Source: Cypionkella sp.
Lineage (GTDB): Bacteria > Pseudomonadota > Alphaproteobacteria > Rhodobacterales > Rhodobacteraceae
Assembly (NCBI GenBank): GCA_018063485.1
Contig: JAGPBG010000094.1
Location: 1 to 7,749 of the forward strand
Reading direction: 5' to 3'
DNA: 7,749 nucleotides
Shown here: positions 1 to 5,860 of the stretch, piece after piece
Layout of the letters: the number at the start of each line of letters is the position of its first letter
Position numbering within the stretch: position 1 is the stretch's first letter
The notes under the pieces: model-generated
What the model was told of the DNA's origin: nothing
Databases searched by the model: none
Seen by the model: the letters and a program-made list of their open reading frames with translations, nothing else
Made by a program: the position numbers and the translations under genes

Positions 1-1131
1 GGCGAGGGTTTGGGTTTCGGACGCTTCGGCAGAACCGATTGAACCGGTCAGGGTGATCTCGCCCGCGGGCACATAGAACCGGCTGTCGCCATATTGCGTG
101 GTGTTTATTCCGCCCGACGCAGTCAAACGGACCGCAGCGCCCTCCAGAATCGGGCCGCCCTCAATACCGATGGGATGCACGATGATGCGGGCAGCGTTCA
201 TGTTGATCTCGGGTGCGGTCAGCGCATCGGCGGTGAAGCTGACATCGCTTTCCACGATGACCGAGCCCATTTCGGTGACCAAGCGGTAATCGCCCGGATC
301 GACATTGGCTTTCATGTCATTGTATTCCGTCCAGAGCCGCTCACCGGTGGTGCCATCGGCGTTCTTGACGTGCAACTCCCAGGCAACATCGGTGCTGTCA
401 TCGGGTTTTGCCACGCCAGCGGCCATGACCATGGTTGGTTTGAAATTATAGTCCAGGGCGGCGGGGGGTGTCGGTTCCGGTTCCGGTTTGGGGGCGGAAA
501 CCACGGTGGTTTGAAGCGCCATCGTCAGACTGGCCAGGTCATCGGCCACAATATATTTGCCGCCGGTGTTCTCGGCAAGGCACGCCACCTGTTTGCCCTC
601 ATCCGAAGTCAGGCCAAAACCGACAACATGGGCGGTGAAATCAACGCCTGATTTTTCAAGTTCGGTGCCCAAAGCACAGGGATCGGCTTCACAGGTTTCG
701 ATCCCGTCGGTGATCAGGATGACAGTGGCTTTCTCTTCGGTCGATCGCAGGTCGGCGGCGGCTTGGCGGACGGCCTCGGTCAAGGGCGTTTTGCCCAGAA
801 ATTGCATTCTGGCGGCAGCACCCGCGATTTGTTGTGCGGTGCCCTTGGCGGGGGGCACGATCAATTCGATGTCGCTGCACGAACCTTTCTCGCGGTGACC
901 ATAGGCCATCAAACCCAATTCGGTATCGGCGGGGATGGAATTCAACACCTCGGCCAGCGCCTCGCGGGCAATCTCCAGCTTGGGTTTTCCGTCGATCTGA
1001 CCCCACATCGAGCCAGAGCCGTCGAGAACGATGATCGAGCGGCCTTCGGCATGGACAAGCGTTGGAGAGGCAAGCGCGGCGATAAGGGCCGCAGATTTGA
1101 GCAGGCTGCGCAGGCGGGGGAAATGAAACAT
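1..1131 (-). CDS. Secreted von Willebrand factor A (VWA) domain protein, C-terminus cut by window edge
   Basis: The frame is open from an ATG at 1131 to base 1, giving 377 residues with no stop. It is a VWA protein exported to the periplasm or cell surface. Residues 1-28 form a signal peptide: basic start, hydrophobic stretch LIAALA, likely cleavage after VHA. The VWA fold follows at about 31-200. The metal-ion (MIDAS) motif DGSGSM has D37, S39 and S41; the second-site Thr is T115 or T118 in GKTPLTEA, and D142 lies in LITDG. C147 and C152 could form a disulfide. A proline/glutamate linker (PKPEPEPTPP) then leads into beta-rich sequence resembling repeated Ig-like or carboxypeptidase-regulatory modules, still open at the edge. 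VWA domains bind partners through the metal; the ligand here is unknown. The ribosome site is weak: GAGG lies about 12 bases before the ATG. Fold is confident; role is not. Confidence 0.9.
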   Translation of the reverse strand, partial: MFHFPRLRSLLKSAALIAALASPTLVHAEGRSIIVLDGSGSMWGQIDGKPKLEIAREALAEVLNSIPADTELGLMAYGHREKGSCSDIELIVPPAKGTAQQIAGAAARMQFLGKTPLTEAVRQAAADLRSTEEKATVILITDGIETCEADPCALGTELEKSGVDFTAHVVGFGLTSDEGKQVACLAENTGGKYIVADDLASLTMALQTTVVSAPKPEPEPTPPAALDYNFKPTMVMAAGVAKPDDSTDVAWELHVKNADGTTGERLWTEYNDMKANVDPGDYRLVTEMGSVIVESDVSFTADALTAPEINMNAARIIVHPIGIEGGPILEGAAVRLTASGGINTTQYGDSRFYVPAGEITLTGSIGSAEASETQTLA

Positions 1132-1200
1132 CAGGAATAAATACCTCGATCAAATCGGGACAATTCATTCCAGCCTAGCCAAGACATCCATAAAAGCAAC

Positions 1201-1228
1201 GGGCCTTCGGAACGAAATCCGAAGGCCC
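1201..1228 (-). terminator. Rho-independent terminator candidate after the fasciclin gene
   Basis: An 11-bp perfect stem (arms GGGCCTTCGGA at 1201-1211 and TCCGAAGGCCC at 1218-1228) encloses a 6-base loop. On the minus strand it is followed by GTTGCTTTTATG, a short T-rich tract, whereas the plus side has no T-run. This fits termination of leftward transcripts leaving the fasciclin gene and separates that gene from the VWA gene. The T-tract is short, so efficiency is uncertain. Confidence 0.72.
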
Positions 1229-1235
1229 TGCCGCA

Positions 1236-1273
1236 GGCGGTGGGAATTTGGGGACTTGAGACTTCCCACCGCC
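1236..1273 (-). repeat. Second perfect inverted repeat between fasciclin and VWA genes
   Basis: Arms GGCGGTGGGAA (1236-1246) and TTCCCACCGCC (1263-1273) are perfect 11-bp complements around a 16-base loop. The repeat starts 41 bases after the fasciclin stop and lies just before the terminator-like hairpin at 1201-1228. It has no T-run on either side, so alone it is not a standard terminator. It may stabilise the fasciclin mRNA 3' end, act as a tandem terminator, or be a protein-binding palindrome. Confidence 0.6.
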
Positions 1274-1314
1274 GTGGCGATTGGCGCAGGGGTGACCGCC
1301 CCGCGCGGATCAGC

Positions 1315-1869
1315 TTACATTTTCGACAACATTACTGTGTCGATCACATGGATCACGCCGTTCGATTGCACCACATCGGCGATGGTGACGGTGGCGACAT
1401 TGCCAGCCTCATCCGTCAGATGCATCATGCCGTCGGTATAGCTGGCTTGCAGGGTGCAGCCGCCAAGGGTCGGCACCGGGTGCTTGCCGCCATCGTCCTT
1501 GATCATGCCTTCCAGAGCCTCGGCCATCACGGCTTTGCCAACCACATGACAGGTGAGGATTTTCACCAGAGTGTCCTTGTTCTCGGGCTTGAGCAGGGTT
1601 TCGACAGTGCCAGCAGGCAATTTCGCAAAGGCTTCATTGGTGGGGGCGAATACGGTGAAGGGGCCGGCGCCCGACAGAGTATCAACCAAGCCTGCGGCCT
1701 GAACGGCGGCGACCAGCGTGGTGTGGTCTTTCGAATTCACGGCATTCTCGACGATGTTCTTGGTCTCGAACATTGCAGCCCCGCCCACCATCGGGTTTTC
1801 GGCCATGGCAACGGTGCCGAAAGCGGTCGAGAGGGCGATTGCGGCGGTGGCCAAACGGATGAATTTCAT
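1315..1869 (-). CDS. Secreted fasciclin (FAS1) domain protein
   Basis: This is a 184-residue exported protein with one FAS1 domain. Residues 1-23 are a signal peptide with cleavage after AMA. FAS1 follows at about 36-184: the H1-type motif FTVFAPTNEAF is at 71-81 and the H2-type motif GVIHVIDTVML is near the C-terminus. C107 and C138 are the only cysteines in the mature part and may pair in the periplasm. FAS1 domains mediate adhesion or ligand contact at cell surfaces; in bacteria, small one-domain forms are common and mostly uncharacterised. The ATG at 1869 has TGGAGA five bases upstream, and the stop is TAA. It lies 95 bases downstream of the anti-sigma gene on the same strand, with an ECF-type promoter candidate in the gap and hairpins after the stop. 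This suggests it is a target of the neighbouring sigma factor. The domain call is confident; the ligand is unknown. Confidence 0.95.
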   Translation of the reverse strand: MKFIRLATAAIALSTAFGTVAMAENPMVGGAAMFETKNIVENAVNSKDHTTLVAAVQAAGLVDTLSGAGPFTVFAPTNEAFAKLPAGTVETLLKPENKDTLVKILTCHVVGKAVMAEALEGMIKDDGGKHPVPTLGGCTLQASYTDGMMHLTDEAGNVATVTIADVVQSNGVIHVIDTVMLSKM

Positions 1870-1918
1870 GATCGTCTCCAGGGTTTCAAGGCCGGGTCAT
1901 TCCTGCCTTACCCTCAGA

Positions 1919-1946
1919 GATACGAAAGCCAATTGCGGGAAGTTTC
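1919..1946 (-). promoter_or_regulatory. ECF-sigma-type promoter candidate for the fasciclin gene
   Basis: On the minus strand GAAACTT (1940-1946) matches the general ECF -35 pattern GGAACTT at 6 of 7 positions. A 15-base spacer then leads to CGTATC (1919-1924), similar to ECF -10 elements that begin CGT. A start about 7 bases further on would give a leader of roughly 40 bases ending in the TGGAGA ribosome site. Its position between anti-sigma and fasciclin genes fits control by the ECF factor encoded upstream. It was found by eye from a short pattern, so chance occurrence is possible. Confidence 0.45.
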
Positions 1947-1964
1947 AGGGTTGTGAAAAAGAAA

Positions 1965-2624
1965 TCAGATTTTTTTCGCAGCCACTATGCTGCCTGCCGC
2001 GATGACCGGACCGGTCGGCGCGCCAGTGGGCGAGCCGCCTTTGGGTTCAAGGCTGACGGCCAGTACAAGACCGGTTTGCGCATCGGGCAGGGTGAAGGTG
2101 CCGCGCGCGCCGCTGATCAGACCCAATGAGACGGGGGCGGCATCGCCGATGATCAGCCAAAGCTCGTGCGAGTGTTCGGTATCCGAGCCGTCACCTGCGC
2201 TGCGGGTCAGGGTCAACTCGTGGCCGGAAATCACCGCCTCGTAGAGAAGCGGCGAGTTTTCGGCCGAGAGCGAGGCCAGATATTCGGGTTTGGCCTGCGA
2301 GAAGAACACGAAAGCCGCCAGCGCGAGAATCGCTGCCGACGACAGGCCAAGGCCGATAAGGGCGGTGAACCAGTTGCGCTTCACCCGCTCTGGACGCGGG
2401 AACAGCCGGGCCTCGATCTTGGGCATGACATCGGGGGCAGGAGCATCCGCGAATTCTTCGTTCAGACCGGACAGGCGATTTTCCCAATCTTGCACCAATG
2501 CCGCAAAAACCGCATCGGTTTTCAGCCGTGCCTCAAGTGTGCTGCGAGTTTGCAGATCAACCCCGCCCAACACATATTCGGCGGCGAGGAAATCATCATC
2601 CTGATCAAGGGGCAGATCGCTCAT
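1965..2624 (-). CDS. Membrane anti-sigma factor, RskA-like (anti-sigma-K family)
   Basis: This 219-residue protein should hold the adjacent ECF sigma factor inactive at the inner membrane. The N-terminal cytoplasmic part (about 9-80) has the family's helical start FLAAEYVLGG (12-21) and the WENRLSGLNEEF segment (47-58). One membrane helix spans about 86-108, after a basic patch ERVKRN. The C-terminal 110 residues are a periplasmic RskA-type domain containing the HELWLI motif. No cysteine is present, so it is not a zinc-binding (ZAS) anti-sigma factor. I chose the ATG at 2624 because it overlaps the sigma stop as ATGA, the usual coupling of such pairs. An ATG four codons upstream at 2636 also works, but AAGGAG lies only 3 bases from it against 11 from the chosen start. 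Pairing with the sigma factor is inferred from adjacency and family. Confidence 0.92.
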   Translation of the reverse strand: MSDLPLDQDDDFLAAEYVLGGVDLQTRSTLEARLKTDAVFAALVQDWENRLSGLNEEFADAPAPDVMPKIEARLFPRPERVKRNWFTALIGLGLSSAAILALAAFVFFSQAKPEYLASLSAENSPLLYEAVISGHELTLTRSAGDGSDTEHSHELWLIIGDAAPVSLGLISGARGTFTLPDAQTGLVLAVSLEPKGGSPTGAPTGPVIAAGSIVAAKKI

Positions 2625-3163
2625 GTCTCCATGCACTCCTTGAGGCGCTGCAACGACCGGCGCAACCAGGTGCGCATGGTGTTCAGCGGCACATCGAAGC
2701 GGGCGGCAAGGTCACTATAGGACTGACCGTCAAGATAGGCGCCGCGCAGGGCCTGAGCGCGGTCAACCTCAAGCGTGTCGAAACACTCGTTGATCCGGCG
2801 CGCCTCGCCCTGCGCGATCAGACGGGTTTCGGCGCGCGGCGTGGTATCGGCCACCGCCTCCATCGCGGCATCATCTGAAGCAGTGCGTTCGGACCTCTGG
2901 CGCAAACGGTCAATCGCCAGATTGCGCGACAGGGCGATCATCCATGTCATGCCACGGCCCTTGGCGGGATCAAACCGCCCCGCGCGCAGCCAGACTCTGG
3001 TGAAAACCTCTTGCAGCGCATCCTCCGCCTCTGATCGGTTGTTCAAGATACGCAGCAACACGCCCATAAGTTTCGCAGCAGAGGCGGAATAGAGATCACG
3101 AAAGGCCGCACGATCCTGTGCGGCGCATCTTTCCAGCAAAGGCGCGATAGGGTCATCTTCCAT
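2621..3163 (-). CDS. ECF-family RNA polymerase sigma factor
   Basis: This 180-residue group 4 sigma factor contains only regions 2 and 4. Region 2 covers about 21-90: EAEDALQEVF (45-54) is the core-polymerase-binding helix, and WMIALSRNLAIDRLRQR (74-90) holds the -10 recognition and melting part. A variable acidic linker follows. Region 4 (about 127-180) carries the helix-turn-helix SYSDLAARFDVPLNTMRTWL for the -35 element. Length is typical. The ATG at 3163 has AGGG seven bases upstream. The gene begins 30 bases after the RACE stop, so it may receive read-through, and ends in an ATGA overlap with its anti-sigma gene. Pairing with an RskA-like anti-sigma resembles the SigK/RskA type, but I did not assign an ECF subgroup. 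The likely nearest target is the fasciclin gene. Confidence 0.96.
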   Translation of the reverse strand: MEDDPIAPLLERCAAQDRAAFRDLYSASAAKLMGVLLRILNNRSEAEDALQEVFTRVWLRAGRFDPAKGRGMTWMIALSRNLAIDRLRQRSERTASDDAAMEAVADTTPRAETRLIAQGEARRINECFDTLEVDRAQALRGAYLDGQSYSDLAARFDVPLNTMRTWLRRSLQRLKECMET

Positions 3164-3193
3164 CCTGCGACCCTATCGCAAGGGCTGCGCCCG

Positions 3194-5233
3194 TCAACCC
3201 CGCCGCCTTTTGCGTGCGCCGCCATCCCCCGAGCCTTGGGTATTGAAGCTGACATCGGGCAGGGTGACGACCCGCATCAACTCGGGAAAAAGCTCGACTG
3301 AATTCGGGATCGCAGTGGCATTGACGAAATGCTCTTGAAAGCGCGGCTCAAGCGCCGTTTCAAGTTTGTGAATATGGTGCACGGTGTCTTCGATCTCGTT
3401 GCGAGCGGCGACATTGCACAAGGCAATCCGCGCACCGGTTCCGGCGGCATTGCCAGCCGATGTCACCTTATCCAGCGGCACATCGGGGATCATGCCCAAA
3501 ACCATGGCGTGTTTGGCACTGATATGGGCACCAAGAGCCCCGGCCAGCACCACCCGGTCAACGGTTTCAATGCCCATCGTATCCATCAGCAACTTGGCGC
3601 CGGCGTAAAGCGCGGCCTTGCCCAATTGAATGGCACGGATGTCGCCTTGGGTGACGGTGATCTTTGGCCCGCCTTCAAGGGTTGCATCATGTAGAACGTA
3701 AGAATTGGTGCGTCCCTCGGGTATGCAGCGCCAGGTTCCGGTCTGCTCGACACTGCCGATCAGACCGGTCTGATCGAGCAATCCGGCCAGCCGCATCTCG
3801 GCGATGACCTCGATGATGCCTGAGCCGCAAATTCCGGTGATCCCGATGCTTGCGGTTGCCTCAGCAAAGCCGGGATCGTCAGACCACAGATCCGAGCCGA
3901 TCACCCGAAAGCGCGGTTCCTTGGTGATAGGGTCAATCTCGACTCGCTCAATCGCGCCGGGGGCGGCACGCTGGCCCGCCGAAATTTGCGCACCTTCAAA
4001 GGCGGGACCGGTGGGCGAGGAACAGGCCAATACGCGGGTTTCATTGCCAAGCAACAATTCGGCATTGGTGCCAACATCAACAACCAGAACCATATCCTTG
4101 GATTTGTTAGGTTCTTCGGAAAGTGCCACGGCTGCACTGTCAGCTCCGACATGACCCGCGATACAGGGCAGGATATAGACACGCGCCGAAGGATTCACCG
4201 AAGTCAGATCCAATTCGCGCGCATCAAGCGACAGGCTGTCCGAGGTGGCAAGCGCAAAGGGGGCCTGGCCCAGTTCCACCGGATCAATCCCCAGCAACAG
4301 ATGGTGCATCACGGGATTGCACACGATCACCAGTTCATAGATCGAGCGCGGGTCAACACCGGCCTGAGTGACGATTTCCTGAAACAGGCTGCTGATCGCC
4401 TGACGCACGGCCGAGGTCATTTCCACATCGCCGCCGGGGTTCATCATCGAATAGGATACCCGGCTCATCAGATCTTCGCCAAAGCGGATTTGTGGGTTCA
4501 TCACTCCAGACGAGGCCAGAACCGCACCATCGGTCAAATCGCACAGATGGGCGGCGATGGTGGTGGACCCCAGATCAATCGCGAAGCCCAACAGACGGCC
4601 TTCGTGAAAGCCGGGCCAGATATCAAGGACGCGGTGTTGTGGATCATGGTTACCCTTGTGGAGCGCGACCGTGACCTTCCAGAGGCCTTTGCGCAATGCC
4701 GGTTGCAAGCGGCGCATCAAAGTGAGTTCCGCGGTTATTCCCTCGATCCCCCATTGTTCGCGCAAAGCACGCGCTAGGCGCTCAAAATCGCCGGTCGGCA
4801 CATGCATGTCGGGCTCTTCAACCTCGACATAGTAAAGCCGGGTTGCCGGGTCCATCACGATGTCGCGCACGGTAGCGGATTTGCGGATCACCTGTTTATG
4901 CACCTGCGATTCCGGCGGCACGTCGATGACCACATCGCCCATCACCTTGGCCTGACAGCCCAAACGCCGCCCATCCAGCATCCCGCGCTTGGATTTATAG
5001 CGCTCTTCGACCGCGTTCCATTCGGACAGGGCGTCTTCGGCTACAGTCACGCCATGCTTGGCAAACTCGCCATAGCCGGGGGTGATCTGGCATTTCGAAC
5101 AAATCCCGCGCCCACCGCAGACCGAATCAAGATCAACCCCCAATTGACGCGCAACCGTCAGCACCGGAGTGCCCAATGCAAAGCGGCCACGTTTTCCCGA
5201 AGGGGTAAAGATTACCAAGGCGTCGTCGGTCAT
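3194..5233 (-). CDS. RACE protein: [2Fe-2S]/ASKHA-domain reductive activator of corrinoid enzymes
   Basis: This 679-residue protein matches RACE proteins (RamA-like, DUF4445), which use ATP and an iron-sulfur centre to reduce inactive cob(II)alamin back to cob(I)alamin in corrinoid methyltransferase systems. An N-terminal ferredoxin-like domain (about 5-105) has cluster ligands C39, C45, C48 (C-x5-C-x2-C) and C93. A linker region spans about 110-210. The actin-like ATPase part follows: phosphate motif DLGSTT at 220-225, CNPVMHHLLLGIDP at 305-318, a second phosphate motif DVGTNAE at 386-392, then GICGSGIIE, GALGAHIS and GNAAGTGAR. A basic tail KRRRG closes it. The ATG at 5233 begins MTDDALVIF; a TTG extension to 5335 was rejected because it would overlap the cupin gene and adds unrelated sequence. 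It lies 23 bases after the cupin, probably co-transcribed. No corrinoid protein or methyltransferase is in view, so its substrate is unknown. Confidence 0.93.
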   Translation of the reverse strand: MTDDALVIFTPSGKRGRFALGTPVLTVARQLGVDLDSVCGGRGICSKCQITPGYGEFAKHGVTVAEDALSEWNAVEERYKSKRGMLDGRRLGCQAKVMGDVVIDVPPESQVHKQVIRKSATVRDIVMDPATRLYYVEVEEPDMHVPTGDFERLARALREQWGIEGITAELTLMRRLQPALRKGLWKVTVALHKGNHDPQHRVLDIWPGFHEGRLLGFAIDLGSTTIAAHLCDLTDGAVLASSGVMNPQIRFGEDLMSRVSYSMMNPGGDVEMTSAVRQAISSLFQEIVTQAGVDPRSIYELVIVCNPVMHHLLLGIDPVELGQAPFALATSDSLSLDARELDLTSVNPSARVYILPCIAGHVGADSAAVALSEEPNKSKDMVLVVDVGTNAELLLGNETRVLACSSPTGPAFEGAQISAGQRAAPGAIERVEIDPITKEPRFRVIGSDLWSDDPGFAEATASIGITGICGSGIIEVIAEMRLAGLLDQTGLIGSVEQTGTWRCIPEGRTNSYVLHDATLEGGPKITVTQGDIRAIQLGKAALYAGAKLLMDTMGIETVDRVVLAGALGAHISAKHAMVLGMIPDVPLDKVTSAGNAAGTGARIALCNVAARNEIEDTVHHIHKLETALEPRFQEHFVNATAIPNSVELFPELMRVVTLPDVSFNTQGSGDGGARKRRRG

Positions 5234-5256
5234 GGGAGAGGTCTTTCTGTGTGGTC

Positions 5257-5754
5257 TCAGGGGGCGGTGTCGTCGATGAAGTTGTAAACGATGTCGGAAA
5301 ATGCGTCGCAGGCAAAGCTGTAGAACCAGCGGCAAGATTGATCGGTCATGGGCACCCCATGCACCGCGCCGCCGGGAATGAACAGGGCCACGCCGGGTTT
5401 CAGGCGATGAACCGTGCCGTCGATGATCACATCCGCCTCGCCTTCGATGCCGAAATAGATTTCCGGGTCGGGATGGGAATGCGGGGCAAAGCTGTCACCA
5501 GCCGACATGATGGCGATGCCGCAAACCATCGACTCGGTCGGTGTCAACCCGGCCGACAGCAGGGTTTTCCAACGCACGGTGCCGCGCATGGAATCGGCCC
5601 AGCTTTCCTCGGCCACCAGGGACTGATCCACCAGAACGGCGGGGCGGGTCTGATGTTGCGCAATGATTTCCGCCGGTGACGTGGCCAAAGCGCTCTCGGC
5701 AACCGGCAAGTTTTCTGGCGCGGGCAGATCAGATGGCTGGATATGAGGAATCAA
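5257..5754 (-). CDS. Single-domain cupin protein, possibly of the DMSP-lyase-like group; unusual start
   Basis: From a TTG at 5754 this encodes 165 residues. Both cupin motifs are complete: motif 1 is GDSFAPHSHPDPEIYFGIEG (86-105), with metal ligands H92, H94 and E98, and motif 2 is GVALFIPGGAVH (121-132), with H132. Y100 sits two residues after the Glu. From memory, this H, H+2, E+6, Y+8, H+40 spacing resembles the cupin DMSP lyase DddK, but HxH...EIY is common in other cupins, so lyase activity is not established. No ATG or GTG start exists after the upstream in-frame TAG; the first ATG is M56, inside conserved sequence. TTG at 5754, residue 16 or residue 23 are the options, the last with GAGAG four bases upstream. 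Co-location with the RACE gene suggests a link to one-carbon or methylated-compound metabolism. Confidence 0.85.
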   Translation of the reverse strand: MIPHIQPSDLPAPENLPVAESALATSPAEIIAQHQTRPAVLVDQSLVAEESWADSMRGTVRWKTLLSAGLTPTESMVCGIAIMSAGDSFAPHSHPDPEIYFGIEGEADVIIDGTVHRLKPGVALFIPGGAVHGVPMTDQSCRWFYSFACDAFSDIVYNFIDDTAP

Positions 5755-5786
5755 GACCGGCTAAGCCCCAAAGGTGCGACAGTCCT

Positions 5787-5814
5787 GTTCTATGCCGCAA
5801 AGATATGGCAGCAA
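5787..5814 (-). promoter_or_regulatory. Weak sigma-70-like promoter candidate before the cupin-RACE pair
   Basis: On the minus strand TTGCTG (5809-5814), a 16-base spacer and TAGAAC (5787-5792) resemble a housekeeping promoter. It lies in the 106-base gap between the dCTP deaminase stop and the cupin start, which is long enough for a separate promoter. Matches to consensus are modest, and no T-run terminator is visible after the deaminase gene, so read-through is equally possible. Confidence 0.25.
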
Positions 5815-5860
5815 TGTCAGATAACGGCATTTTTGGACACATCAGCGGCCAAGCCCTGTT

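Noticed and set aside
689..1168. Minus-strand open frame of 159 codons over the VWA region
   Set aside because: It is a different frame of the same strand, Arg/Pro-rich without domain features. The VWA frame starting at 1131 has signal peptide and MIDAS motifs and stays open to the window edge.
1240..1956. Plus-strand open frame of 238 codons opposite the fasciclin gene
   Set aside because: It is antisense to a well-supported gene with signal peptide and FAS1 motifs. Its product is Gly/His-rich with no recognisable domain, a typical shadow in GC-rich DNA.
3166..3180. Inverted repeat TGCGA-N5-TCGCA before the sigma start
   Set aside because: A 5-bp palindrome is expected by chance in GC-rich DNA and overlaps the ribosome site; no second copy was noticed.
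3170..3197. TTGACG-N16-TAGGGT as a sigma-70 promoter for the ECF sigma gene
   Set aside because: The supposed -10 ends only 6 bases before the ATG, which would require a leaderless transcript. AGGG within it is better read as the ribosome site, and TTGACG overlaps the RACE stop.
3986..4777. Plus-strand open frame of 263 codons opposite the RACE gene
   Set aside because: It is fully antisense to strongly conserved ASKHA motifs and has low-complexity His/Gly/Gln composition without a fold I recognise.
5234..5335. TTG-started extension of the RACE gene to 5335
   Set aside because: It would overlap the cupin coding region by about 80 bases and adds an Arg/His-rich segment unlike a ferredoxin N-terminus; the ATG at 5233 starts directly before the conserved fold.
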